A stretch of 64,000 nucleotides of DNA from assembly GCF_034702125.1 (NCBI RefSeq), contig NC_085876.1, positions 9,474,116 through 9,538,115 on the forward strand, given 5' to 3'. This document shows positions 46,906 to 58,044 of this stretch, piece by piece. Position numbers and translations under genes: made by a program. How positions within the stretch are numbered: the stretch's first letter is position 1; each line of letters starts with the position of its first letter. Origin of the DNA: Engraulis encrasicolus. Lineage: Eukaryota > Chordata > Actinopteri > Clupeiformes > Engraulidae. Under the pieces are notes generated by a model. It did no database searches and was not told the origin of the DNA. It was given only the letters and a program-made list of their open reading frames with translations.

Positions 46906-47559
46906 GACAGGACACTCCACTGACACCCAGTCATCTTTCACTTGTCAAAAGTATTAGTGCAGGTTCAGTTGTAAGTTTAGGAACATTTCATATAGATGTT
47001 TCCATTCAGCATTTTTTTTTACTTCTAGGACCCCCTGAATACAAATCCACCTGTTTCCAATTTTTTCCTTAATATTTAGTGGCAAATCCAAGATGGCTGC
47101 CATTGTGTACAGAACATTCGCCATTAATGCTGTTTTAAGGATTGAATTTCTTCAGTTAATCTTTTTTTTAATTTCCAGGGCAACATTGAATAGAAAACAA
47201 ATTATTTTCAATGTTTCGCTTCCTTTTCCATGGGAAAATCAAGATGGCTGACATCATATTTGGCCAAATTGGCATATTTAGTATTTTGTATGTCTATTCA
47301 CCCATTGTTGACTTTTATTGGTATTTTTTGTTACATGACTGAAGTCAGCCATAACATAAACTAAATCAATTACAAAATCCAAGATGGCCGACATTTCATA
47401 TAGCAAAATCAATATTATCATGGCGCTTTCAGGTCTATAATAGATTTTGTGCAGGTTCAAATTATTGTTAAAACAAAAATTACTATGAACCAATTCATAC
47501 AGTACCTGTTATGCAGTGATACCTGTAGTATTGTATATGCACTGGTTTGGCTGCCTATG

Positions 47560-47706
47560 TCAAGGCCAAGGCCTACAAAGTTTCAGGGTCGGATTCAGCT
47601 CATCTGAAGGCTATGAAATCAAATGTTCAGCCTAGGATGCTGCATTCCTCCAATTCCAACAATCTTGCCATGCTCTCTGCTCACACAACTAGGCTCTTTG
47701 ACATGG
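47560..47706 (+). other. Unrecognised open stretch with splice donor
   Basis: Reads KAKAYKVSGSDSAHLKAM and continues to TTRLFDME before GTGAGT. It looks protein-like, with a balanced composition, but I do not recognise the family. It may be a remnant of the enclosing element's own gene. Confidence 0.3.
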
Positions 47707-47812
47707 AAGTGAGTGCACACCCATGACCGTAGTAATGGCCACACTATCATACCTTTGTAAGACCTTTGGCATCATGAAGTATTGGTGGCACAAGTGTGAA
47801 TGTAAACTGTGT

Positions 47813-47935
47813 CTGCCTCCAGGGACGCCGCCAGAAATGTTGGGCCCCACGAAAGATTCGATTTTTGGGCCCTGTCAGTGCTTGGGCCCTTAGAATCTGT
47901 AACATCTTTCCCCCCCTAGCGGCACCCATGTCTGC
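47813..47935. mobile_element. GGGCCC-type remnant
   Basis: CTCCAGGGACGCCGCC, TTGGGCCCCACG, TTTGGGCCCTG and TTGGGCCCTTAG. It resembles the GGCCCC MITEs at 3645 and 57757 but is shorter and decayed. Confidence 0.5.
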
Positions 47936-48572
47936 CTCAATGATGCTACAGAGTATTCTCTATATATTAATGCGTGGAATGAGTTAGTCCTATTGCCCAT
48001 TCTTCTGGATAGTTCTTCTATGACATGAATTAATAGGATTTTCTTTTACTTTCTGATCAGTCTAGAGAGTTTAGTTGGAGGCAACTGGCCCTTTTTTTGC
48101 AACTGGCAAATTGCAAGCCAATCTTTGCGCACAACATTTACAGTGTGTCACCCCAAATTTCAGATGCACTCCCTCCGAGACTGAGGCATCGTGAGGATGG
48201 ATAGAGGGCTCCAATCCTGTCATAAATCCTGTCCTGCTGCTATGCTATTGAGGTCAGAGGTCAGTGCAGATATAGATGAGATCTAGGTTATTTGCTGGTT
48301 CAAGTTTTTTTGGACACCATGTTGAATTTTGGCAAAGTATGAGATAAATGTTGATAACATTTCATGTAATGACAGTTATGTGCCTATCAAAAATTACCAA
48401 TAGGCGTACAATACTGCAGAATGGATTTATAGACCTTAAAACACCAAAATTTCCTTATTTTGATAATGACAGCCATCTTGGATTTTTTTCTTCTGAAAGT
48501 TAAAGGGAAACTAAAAACAAGTTGTTTTGTATTCAGAGGGGGTCCGACAAATAAATAGGATAAGACTCATTA

Positions 48573-49174
48573 GGGACTGTTCGTTATTTATTTTTGGGGT
48601 CGCCGGAAGATGTCCACCTTTGATCGTCAAATTTTGCATGACCCTCCCCTAACGAGCTTCAAAACTTTGATGACCCTCCCCACGACGCCGTCAAAAAAAA
48701 TGCATGACCCTCCCCTATGGAGAAGTAGTAAATAGCCCTATTCTACCTTATTTTTTATTTTTTTGACAAACGTTGATTGACCAACGCTGCTGCTAGCTTA
48801 CTGGATGTTATTGTAGGCGCCCTCTTGAAAACTATAGTAGTCTACTTCACGAACGCGGGGGCATTTCATACATTTATAATTTGATTTAGCTTATGATAAC
48901 TTATGATAGCTCTTCGACACAACAGAACACAACGGGGTATGAATCTGTGATCAATTTTAGCTAAATGGAGAAGCGTTTCTGAGGCTATGTTACATCAAAG
49001 CATACAAACAAGGTAGGAATGCTTTTTTCTAATAAATGTGCCAAACATTTTTGGATGACCCTCCCCTAGCCAGCTTAAAAGAAATTGATGACCCTCCCCT
49101 CAGCAATGAAAAAAATGACGTGACCCTCCCCTATTTTCTTCCGGTGACCCCGAAAATAAATAACGAACAGTCCC
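48573..49174. mobile_element. MITE with GGGACTGTTCGTTATTTA ends
   Basis: A 602-bp element: left GGGACTGTTCGTTATTTATT, right ending AAATAACGAACAGTCCC, flanked by TTA (48570-48572, 49175-49177). Repeated TGACCCTCCCCTA motifs occur six times, all on the same strand. A 3-bp TTA duplication fits PIF/Harbinger. Non-coding. Confidence 0.9.
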
Positions 49175-49179
49175 TTACC

Positions 49180-49180
49180 N
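49180..49180. other. Ambiguous base
   Basis: A single N, just outside the MITE. Confidence 1.
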
Positions 49181-49764
49181 GGTCATAAAAAGAACCGTTC
49201 AATGCCTTTTCTGATGTCATGTTTGATTTTTCAACAGATTAAATAGTTTTTGAATAAAGTTCATGTAATGGCTGACTGAACAGTACTGTATCCATCATGA
49301 ATATTATAAATACAAGAAAAAACAATGACTTTAGAAACCTTAAAACACCCAAATACATAATTAATGCTATTGATATGTCAGCCATCTTGGATTTTGGTAC
49401 TTAAACTTCAGGGGCGGGGTGAAAACAGGTTGTTTTTTGTTCAGAGGGTGTAAAAAATATAAGAAACACCAATTCCAAAAAGTATATGACATGTTTCTTT
49501 CAATTACATTCAATTGTGTTAGAATATGACCATATATCCGCCATCTTGGATTTTGGGCGTTTCCACTTCAGAAAAAAATTGGAAACAGGTGGATCCGAAG
49601 ACTATGGGGTCTGTAGTTGATGAAAAACACAATTTGTAAAAATCTATATGAAATGTTCCTAAACCTTATTTTTGGGACAATTGAACCTGCACTATAGGCT
49701 TATCATGCACTTAAATCTGTCCTGGCAATTTAAATCGCTGAAAATAGTACACTTTGTACTATGT

Positions 49765-49810
49765 ATAGTCATCAAAAGTACACTTTAAGTGTGCGCTTTT
49801 CACCTGGGCA
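49765..49810. mobile_element. Solo end of the 13 kb element family
   Basis: AAAGTACACTTTAAGTGTGC followed by TTTTCACCTGGG matches the ends at 30749-30766 and 19541. Confidence 0.5.
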
Positions 49811-49834
49811 CTGCGCCTTACCCTGTTCTTGCTT

Positions 49835-49908
49835 AAAAGTTCTCCTTGGAAGTCGCTTTGGTCAAAGGCTAAATGCTGCTAAATACTATGTAATGTAATG
49901 TAATGTAA
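49835..49908 (+). mobile_element. L2-type LINE 3' tail
   Basis: GAAGTCGCTTTGGTCAAAGG, CTAAATGCTGCTAAAT, then an ATGTA pentamer tail. Typical L2 3' terminus. Confidence 0.75.
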
Positions 49909-49909
49909 T

Positions 49910-52200
49910 CTTTGTTGGAATGCCACGGCCTACCCGAGTATTGTTGCAGGCAATTAAGGCAGTTCTGAAGGCAAAATGGGGTCCAACCCAGCACTGGAGG
50001 AGTGTTCCCAATAAAGTGGCCAGTGAGAGTACATACACATTCACACTCTAGAGGCTGCCGTACGGCACCAATTGTCCGGGATTCATGTTAGAAAGTGCGT
50101 GCGCACAATAATAGTTCTAAAAAAGATTACTCTGGACGTGATCGTAGCATAACCTAATTTTATAACATCAAGACCTAGCTTACTAGCGCAAGAAGACTGT
50201 TGTTCTACTTATACCAGGCCATAATTCAGTGGTAACAATAGTTTTGCAAAAATACATGTGGATGAAGTGAGTTTGAGGAATAGTTTGAGCCCGTGTGGAA
50301 TACAAATGGCAAAATATGCCAGAGAACCAACCGTGAGAAATATGTGAAATGCCTTTAGCTGTCTGCAGATCTGTCCCCTGACAAAGACCAATGTCAACAG
50401 CTCTCAGCCTAGAAGCCCCCACCGAGTCCTAATGACAGAAGCTTTTAAACCAAACCCGATGCACGATGCATTCACTCGTAGTAGAGATCTTTCCAAAATT
50501 AATGGAAAAAATGATGCAATGACAGATTTTAAAGTGTCTGCTATCCACCACTGGTCCTAAAGCTTCACATAATGAGGCCCATTAATGGAGTGTAAAGGTT
50601 GCTGACAGTCAATTTGAAGTAATTAAATGACATCATTGAATGAAGATGCTAATTAACACAGTGAAACATAAGAAATGGTCATGAGAAAAATGAAGCAAAG
50701 GGGTGTCTTTGTCAATCTGTACACCATCATCAAGTGCTTTGTTTCTGGGCCTAAGAGACTGTGAAAGGCCTTCAGAAAGCAACATCCATTCCGGATAATT
50801 TGGTTCAATGGCTTTGAGAAGTCGGCTTAATGATATGCAGAGTGTCTACAAATGTACACACATTTAAAAATGTAATACAACAAAACAGACTAATACAACT
50901 TAGACATTATTTAACATGTTCTCAACGTGTTCTCAAACTGACATCCATTCTGGTCCAGGCACTGACAATTACAAAAGTAGAATCGCACATGATTCTCTTG
51001 GAAGATTTGGGCATTCACTTTCAATGGCAGTATTCACTTTCAGCGACTGTTTGTCATGGCACATCATGGGTTAGTTGGAGGCGGATTATGCCATAACAGG
51101 ATCCGGCACCTCATGATTTGGACCCCACTGTGTTCCGGGACTTATTTGGGCTGATCTGCCACCTCTCGTGAATAATAAAAAAATATATAGATATATGGAA
51201 AAGGTTTTAAAATGTACAACATTCATTTAAACATTCAATCTAAATGATACCGCTTTATGTTCCTATTGTTTATTAAGATTTTCAACATCATTTGAGAGAC
51301 GGAGAATTCGCTTGGCCCACAAACCGCACCCAAAAAAGGAAAAGGAAGATGTTGCATGTGAGTAGCAGTCGGAGGAAACCAAGGGTGTTTCATTTTCAAC
51401 CACAAAGAATATGTCTAAACCGCACATGAGTTCACAAGCAGTTTAAAGAAGAGCCCTGTCGTGACAGCATCACAAAGCAAACATACAATGCTGTACACCT
51501 TCACGTGTGCTTGTGAACAAGTTATGGATGCGCAATAACTTCTAGAAATTGTCGGAGCTCTCAGCCGAACTTCGGAAGAAGCGCTATAATATCAGCTCAC
51601 AAGATAATATGTCTTAAAATAAGGGTACTTGAGCCAATGTCAGATCGGCCAGGGCGCTACACTGAACTGGAGCCAAAGAAAACTCTTTCCACACTGTAGA
51701 AAATCAAGCAACAAAACATTCGATCCCAAGAAGATTTTCCTTTTGAGGCCAGGAACTTGGAGAAGGTGGATTGCCATAGGTCCTATAAAGCAGATGCAGC
51801 AGCATGGAGCAGATGAGCTCTATGGAGAGACTGACTGCTGTGTTGTCTACTTTGCTGCATACACCTAGGGGTGCCTATCACAGCTACCTCAGTGTGTGTT
51901 TACTAAATAATAAACAAATGTATTAGTATGACCAAAGTACAGTAAGTTTTACAGCAAAAAATGGCGGCCCATGGAGAAGATCTCCCTCTTTATGTATGAA
52001 AAATGCAATTTGAGTAATGAATAATGAATGACTCTCATCACACAGCTACATGTATGGTACGTCATAGCTGTGATCTGTATGCAAGCTCCAACCTCCCTGA
52101 TATGGATGGGATGATTCAAGCCTTTGCTTGCCACATCAATCGAAACCAATCAAGAAGTGCCATAGCTCCAGATGTGATTACAGATTGGCTTCACGAATGA
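49910..52200. other. No gene recognised
   Basis: About 2.3 kb of unassigned sequence. AGTGTTCCCAATAAAGTGGC near 49992 resembles a Tc1-type end. 50560-50700 is AT-rich and complex, and looks like conserved non-coding DNA. 51925-52030 partly matches 29955-30050 (CCAAAGTACAGT, AGCAAAAAATG, GAATGACTC). Frames of 60-88 codons lack domains. Confidence 0.4.
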
Positions 52201-52209
52201 GATGTCAAT

Positions 52210-52450
52210 GAAGTAAATACATAAATAAATAAGGAAATAAATAAATAAATAACAGACAGGCTTGGGCTTGGACATGTGTATGTGAAGAGAGAGAGAGAGA
52301 GAATGAGGGAAATAGAGAAAAGAGAAAGAAACTGTGTGTGTGTGCGTGCGTGCGTGCGTGCGTGTGTGCGCGTGTGTGAGTAAGAGAGAAAGAAAGTAAG
52401 AAAGAAAGAGACCGAACCAGAAAGAGAGACTTTGATTGGACTGGACCGGA
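52210..52450. repeat. Low-complexity ATAA, GA and GT/GC runs
   Basis: ATAAATAAATAA at about 52215-52250, GA near 52290 and GCGTGCGTGCGT near 52342. Confidence 0.8.
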
Positions 52451-52725
52451 CAGTCAGGGGAAATAACATCACAGCGAGCGAACGACCTGACACGACATTG
52501 ATGGACTGATTGCTCCAGAGGGGGGTCCCCCGGATCAAACGTTGGCCCTGTCGTCCAGCGGAGCGCAGCTTTGCAGTCAATCACAACCCAATTTACCTCT
52601 CAAAACATCCAGAAGAGAGGAGAGGAGAGGCCCAAATCCCTATCCCAGGCCTCATTACACCCATTACAGAAGCCCCTGGACTCCTGAGGGGTCAAGGTTC
52701 ACCAGACGGCTAAGATCCAGGAGGG
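52451..52725. other. No gene recognised
   Basis: GC-balanced stretch with short overlapping frames in two phases and no domain. Confidence 0.3.
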
Positions 52726-52749
52726 GAGTGTGTGTGTGTGTGTAGGGGA

Positions 52750-52876
<127 letters not shown>

Positions 52877-53059
52877 GAGAGGTACTGTGAGAGATGGGGG
52901 GAGGTGGATTATGGTTGAGAGCAGGCCAACAGGCAGCAGAGTCCAGACAAACATGAAAGGGTCCTGTGCTCTCTCCCTTCCTCTCCATCCCTCGCTGCTT
53001 TCTTTCTCGTCCTCTTGTTTTCTTTTTATTTTCTCTCCTCCTCATCTGTCTCTATCCTC

Positions 53060-53064
53060 TCTCG

Positions 53065-53105
<41 letters not shown>

Positions 53106-53135
53106 CCTCTCTCTCTCTCTATCTCTCTCTCTCTG
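53060..53135. repeat. CT microsatellite
   Basis: CT run with CCCC and TAT interruptions. Confidence 0.95.
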
Positions 53136-53228
53136 CGTCCATCCTCTCCGTGCTCTTGTCATCAGGCCCAGCGCTCCTCATTTGTCATTTCTATTGATTC
53201 CCGCCGTAGACAGATGGCCATTATGGGT

Positions 53229-53800
53229 GGCAGAGACAGATAGCCCTTTGCAGGGGCCGAGCTGAGAGAGGGAGGTTGTTGGGAGGGGAGGTTGTTGGTT
53301 TTTGCTAATCATGCTGGCCTTGCCTCTGCCGTGCCAGGCTATACCAAGCGATCGGTGGGTATCGCAAGTGGCGGATGGTGGGGGTGGCAGAGAAAGATAA
53401 ACCTTCTTCACGGGTGCAAGCTGAGGAATGGAGGGACGTTTGGGGAGGTTGGGAGGGGATGTTGTTGGTTTTTGCCAATCATGCTGGGCCTCGCCTCTGC
53501 CGTGCCAGGCTATACCAAACAAGTGGCGGGCATCACAAGTGGCGGTTGGTGGTGGTGGCAGAGACTGGCAACCCTTTGCGGGTGCGATTGGCTGGGGTGT
53601 GGGGGTTGGTTGAGTTTGGGGTTGTTGCTTTCATGAATCACACTGGCCTCATGGTGCCTCTTTCTTTTCTCTGCCATGCCAGGCTGCAAAGTAAGTAAGA
53701 AGTGGCTGTTGCAAGTGGTGAATGGGCAAGTAGCTGGCACACAGTGCCAGGCGCCTTGCCCATGCAGGCTCCTCTTTGCCATTAGTGCCAGCCATTAAAC
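53229..53800 (+). repeat. 157-171 bp tandem repeat, about three units
   Basis: GGCAGAGA begins units at about 53229, 53386 and 53557. Each contains CAATCATGCTGG-like and CTCTGCCGTGCCAGGCTATACCAA blocks and a GCAAGTGGCGG block. A fourth diverged start is seen near 53660-53740. Frames through it repeat accordingly and are not supported as a gene. Confidence 0.85.
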
Positions 53801-53957
53801 TTTCTCTGCCACACCATAAAAGCAGACAATAAGTGAAGCTTTTTTTGTCGGGCTGAACTTGTTTTATTGAGTGGGGTTTTTTTTCTTTACATGCTGAGTG
53901 AGAGTGGATTGGACTGAGCTGGATGAAATCAAGGCATAGTTGTTTTCTGCTTTTGAT

Positions 53958-53958
53958 T

Positions 53959-53998
<40 letters not shown>

Positions 53999-54002
53999 TT
54001 TT

Positions 54003-54086
<84 letters not shown>

Positions 54087-54089
54087 TCA
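53958..54089. repeat. TTTC tetranucleotide microsatellite
   Basis: About 130 bp of TTTC with one TTTTTTTC interruption. Confidence 0.97.
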
Positions 54090-54960
54090 GACAGCCACTC
54101 TAGCTGTTGATACGATCAGTCCTCCATGCTCGTTGCTGAACCATCTAGCTCATTGCCCATCTGCATTGGTTGTTGACAGCTTCCATCTGAGCGCCTTTCT
54201 CCTCAATGAAACATCTGTTTGCTTTGGCCTGGTACTCTTTTGCACTTCCCTTTCTTTTCCTTCCCGGTGAGTGTGTGTGTGTGTGTGTATGTGTGCGCTT
54301 TCTATTTCCCCATGCTAGAGAAGAAAAAGAGTTACATTAGAGAATGTGGGTCACTAAGCCATTCAGTCGTGTGATTTATCAAGACGTTGTCCAGCTGTGT
54401 GGCTTGTTCAACAGCACCCGCACCGGGATGCAATCCTTGCCTGCCAGAGAAGAGCTCTTTTCCAAAACACTATAAGAGCCATTTAAAATCAATTCTCTTT
54501 AATCTATTTTTTATTATATTTTCAGGTTACATCAGAACAATTGGAGCTGGGTTAATGTTAATTATTTCCCCACAACAAATTCAAGCATTTTTATTGATAT
54601 TAACAAAGAACTTTAATCACCACTTTTGATATATATATATGGATTTGGGTGGATGTAGCATTTTGGAAAACAGCTCTTCGGAGAGCTATTTGTTGGTGGT
54701 GTTTCTGGGAAGCGATGCATATTGAATGGGCCACTGGTGGCACGGAGCATCTTCTTCATGCTACATGCATATTTCAGCACACTCCATGTTTCCCCATGGA
54801 AGAGAAATTGTGCTGCTTAGTGGTGACACAGAGATCCATGGTGGGAGGTCGAATGCAGGCCCTTCTTTCGTCTCTTCAATGTAAGGCTGGTGTTCCTTAA
54901 TTCAGTCCTTCACAGAAGGCCATTACTTCCCTGTTGAGCATCTCCTGGCATAAAGGCTGG
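54090..54960. other. No gene recognised
   Basis: 54090-54267 follows a pyrimidine tract plus AG and ends at a GTGAGT donor, an exon-like arrangement. The frame has no known domain and the tract is a microsatellite, so this may be chance. Confidence 0.3.
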
Positions 54961-54964
54961 ACCT

Positions 54965-55125
54965 AGACAGGGCCACCACTAGGCCTAAGCAGAATAAGCA
55001 GAGCACTTAGGGCCTCAACCACTTCACCCCCAAAATTGGGGCCAAATTGAGATTGACTAAAAAGGGGGGCCTCCTGACCAGTTATGCATAGGGTCCCCAA
55101 AGCCTTAGCAGCGGCCCTGGACCCT
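54965..55125. mobile_element. GGGCC-ended remnant
   Basis: AGGGCCACCACTAGGCC at the left and CAGCGGCCCTGG at the right are loosely inverted, with AGGGCC and GGGGCC blocks between. A decayed short element. Confidence 0.5.
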
Positions 55126-55129
55126 GAGG

Positions 55130-56380
55130 TCATTACTCAGGCTGTGGACTTATCGGACAGGGACTGTATATCGGGTTAACATCCAGATCCTTCTTTCGTT
55201 GGATGTGCCAGAATTCCAACATCCACTGTCGTAGGCCCTACTCTTCTGTCTGTCTTTCCGTGCGTCCTTGAGAGATAAACCACCGTCTACCTAACATGGT
55301 TTGCATTCAGATCTGTGTGTGTGTCTGACTACATTGGACATCTTACTCCTGATCTAGCCTGTGGCGAATTTTGTATACCTGATCCAGACCCTTTTCAATA
55401 CAGTCCTATCTGGCACTACAAGCCAGATCCTAAACCATTTACACAGGACCCCGAAGGGAACTAGTGGACTATGCCAGCAGGAGAGGTCATCAAACCACAC
55501 AGACTGAGGCAAACAATCACAGCTTGTGTGCTTTACGCTTCTTCATCTTTTTATAAACATCTCTAAGAGGGCTGCATCGTAAAAAGAGAAAAAGTAGAGG
55601 TGTATGTGTGTGTTGGGGGTGGGGGGGGGACATTTGCATTGGAGTGTTGTACTGAACCCAACCAAGCAATTTACAAAAAAACACAGGAAAAAACAGAGCA
55701 GAAAAGAAGAAAAGGGGAGAGATGTTTTTTTTTAAGAAAGAAAACTGGTGCAGAATAGCTGTAACGCATGCCGGCGTGTAGACTAATCCACCAGGGCTCA
55801 TAAATATGATGAGTAATGAGAGAGCAAGAGAAAAGAAGGAAGGAAGAGAAAAGAAGGAAAAGAGAGAAGGAGGGAAAGGGATGAAAAGCACTACTAGCCT
55901 CCAAAAGCTTCTGTCCCCAGGGGCTCCGTGAGGAAGATAAATCTTTGAGACTGTGGATCAGCATAATACGCTGTCAATACCACTAGCACAACAACACAGC
56001 GATCAATAAAGGATCAATACATATGTTTTTTTAATATTATTCATAAAGCCTCGTCTGACCCCTGCCTTGCTCGCTGTACGACACTGTGTATAATGATGCA
56101 TGAGCGGTGGCCATAAATCAAAGTCATTACTTTGAAAGTGTAATTGAGCAATTATCTACACACACACACATACCGTACATAGCACCACCAATGCTGTGGT
56201 AGCTAGCTTACACAATAGACTTTAAACATGCGACAGTGAAAAGCAATGTGGCTAACACGGAGTGACATTGTCAAGTTGTTGTGTTATTTATTCAGTGGGG
56301 TCGTGTGTGCTGGGGCTTTTAGTGCGACGGGAGGGAACTGGAGCTACACAGAACACCAGTGCCCCACGGACCAACCCCGT
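55130..56380. other. No gene recognised
   Basis: Unassigned. The antisense Phe/Ser/Leu-rich frames at 55517-55964 reflect a purine-rich strand. 56040-56155 is complex AT-rich sequence that could be conserved non-coding DNA. Confidence 0.4.
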
Positions 56381-56383
56381 GCC

Positions 56384-56740
56384 CCCGGACATTTATCAAA
56401 CGCAACCCCTGACAGCACAACGCAGGGGTCATATGTATTGTGCGGGGGGTGCTCTCAGATGACTTTGTTCCAGTCCCGACCAAAGCTGTCAGCAGCTGTA
56501 CACTGTCTGACTGAGACCATTTGTGTATGTAGAGTAGTAGAGTAGAGTGTACTTTATTGTCCCCATGTTATGTGTTTTTGTGATATTTCTTAAAATACTG
56601 ATGTTGACCGATCATTTATCAAATGCAACTGACAGCGCGACGCATGGGACAGCATTCAGGGACTTGCTCTTAGGCTACAATGTGTACTGTCTGACTGAGA
56701 CATTTCTGGTTTGTTTTTGTGATATTTCTTAAAATATCTG
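56384..56740 (+). repeat. Imperfect duplication
   Basis: ACATTTATCAAACGCAAC, GACAGCACAACGCA, TGTCTGACTGAGAC and TTGTGATATTTCTTAAAATA at 56390-56590 recur at 56610-56740. A GTAGAGTAGAGTG and CTTTATTGTCCCC junction at 56530-56565 resembles a fish LINE or SINE tail. Confidence 0.7.
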
Positions 56741-56744
56741 TTTT

Positions 56745-57750
56745 TTTTCTTAATAAATAAAAGAGGATAGGATGATGACAACCTAGAAATTATGTTGGAG
56801 AAAGACCAAGGAAGACTGATTTGTACAAAATTTCAGATGGAGGAAAAACAGACAGTGTTTTTTAAAATACATGGCATCAATGCAGGACATCAATATATCT
56901 ACTAGGCCTATATGTTTTAAAAATCAAATTAATACAAAGGGCAGGTCAATGACAACAACAAATCAAATGTGAAAAACTATCAATCTGTGTAAAACATAAA
57001 AAGAAGTTATTGGATGTACAGGTTAACTGTCTTGATATACTGACCCGTATGGATATTTTAATTTAAAGAGGAAGGGTAAGACTATGACAACGCACAAATC
57101 AGATAATAAAACATGAAGGGCACAGTGATCTGAATAAAACATAAAGTAACATAATGGAATGAACAGAATTAGAACCACCATGATATAAAAGATCAAAGAG
57201 GAAGTGGAGCTCACAGGGAGCCAATGAGCTGTGACACACAGGACGTGTGTCCTGTGGGACTGGAGAAGGAAGTGGAGGAGGGGATAACATAGACATATAG
57301 GCAACATCTATACATCTATGGGTCCACCTCAGTCAGGTCCCTCCCGTCCTCTCCTTTTCTTTGTGACTTTGTGGTGTGAAGTAAGACGTCAAAACGTTTT
57401 ATTCAATATTTTGCAAAAGCACAATTCAAAGATTCTTTTCTCATTTGAATTCGGGAAAAAAGCTACTCTGCCTAGGCTGACGGTAGAGAATGTTTATTGT
57501 TTTCTCCACAGCGGCAGCACGACAATGAGGCAGGAGGCCGCAAGCGAAATAAAAGGATGGGAGGTACCATATTGAGTTGAAACCTACAGATACTACAACT
57601 GTAACTCAAGGGGAAGGAAGAGAGAAGAAGGTGCCAGCAAGGTCATGGCTTGAACTTCTTGGAGGCCTATACGCTACCTCCCTCCATACTGATGACATAT
57701 ATCAGCCTTACAGCCCTCCTTCTGCAGCCCCCCTCAGCTGCAGGCAGGTT
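56745..57750. other. No gene recognised
   Basis: AT-rich sequence. Several 60-98 codon frames have no domain. No repeat ends were found. Confidence 0.4.
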
Positions 57751-57756
57751 GCAAGG

Positions 57757-58040
57757 ATGGATTACTGCACGGGCCTATCAGGACCAGGCCCATGGGCCCA
57801 AGAATCAAGGGGGCCCCTGAAGCCCAAGCCTCTATATCTGCATGCTCATACTGCATTAAAATCACACTTTTAACAACTGTATTTTTACATTTTATCTGGG
57901 ACAACCCTTCCAAACCCCCAACAAGTTAGGGTCTCGAACATTTGGCCTATAAAGCCCTGAATATTTTTGTAAAACTAGCAACACCCATGGAGGGGGGCCT
58001 TTCTTGTTGTCTGGCCCAGGGGCCCATGGAGTCATAATCC
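57757..58040 (-). mobile_element. GGCCCC-type MITE, uninterrupted copy
   Basis: The ends are inverted: GGATTACTGCACGGG...GGCCCATGGGCCC at the left and GGGGCCCATGGAGTCATAATCC at the right. About 284 bp. The plus strand at 3645-3775 and 5655-5725 carries the same blocks in reverse. Non-coding. Confidence 0.75.
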
Positions 58041-58044
58041 TTCC

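Larger units (their letters stand above)
46954..49695. mobile_element. Long-inverted-repeat element with CCAAGATGGC arms
   Basis: The left arm (TAGTGCAGGTTCA, TTAGGAACATTTCATATAGAT, CACCTGTTTCCAA) is mirrored on the right (TTGGAAACAGGTGGAT, ATGAAATGTTCCTAAACC, TTGAACCTGCACTA). CCAAGATGGC-type words occur three times in each arm in opposite orientation. The interior holds two further insertions and an open stretch at 47560-47706 with no recognised domain that ends at a GTGAGT donor. No known transposase. Confidence 0.75.

Noticed and set aside
50183..51868. Frames of 62-88 codons
   Set aside because: No domain, no splice logic, and no neighbouring coding signal.
53923..54270. 115-codon Phe/Leu-Ser-rich frame
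   Set aside because: Mostly the TTTC microsatellite; the remainder has no recognisable domain.
56246..56545. Secreted-protein start (hydrophobic leader then GNWSYTE) resembling a carbonic-anhydrase-like first exon
   Set aside because: The similarity is limited to a few residues, and the following sequence is a local duplication with no domain.
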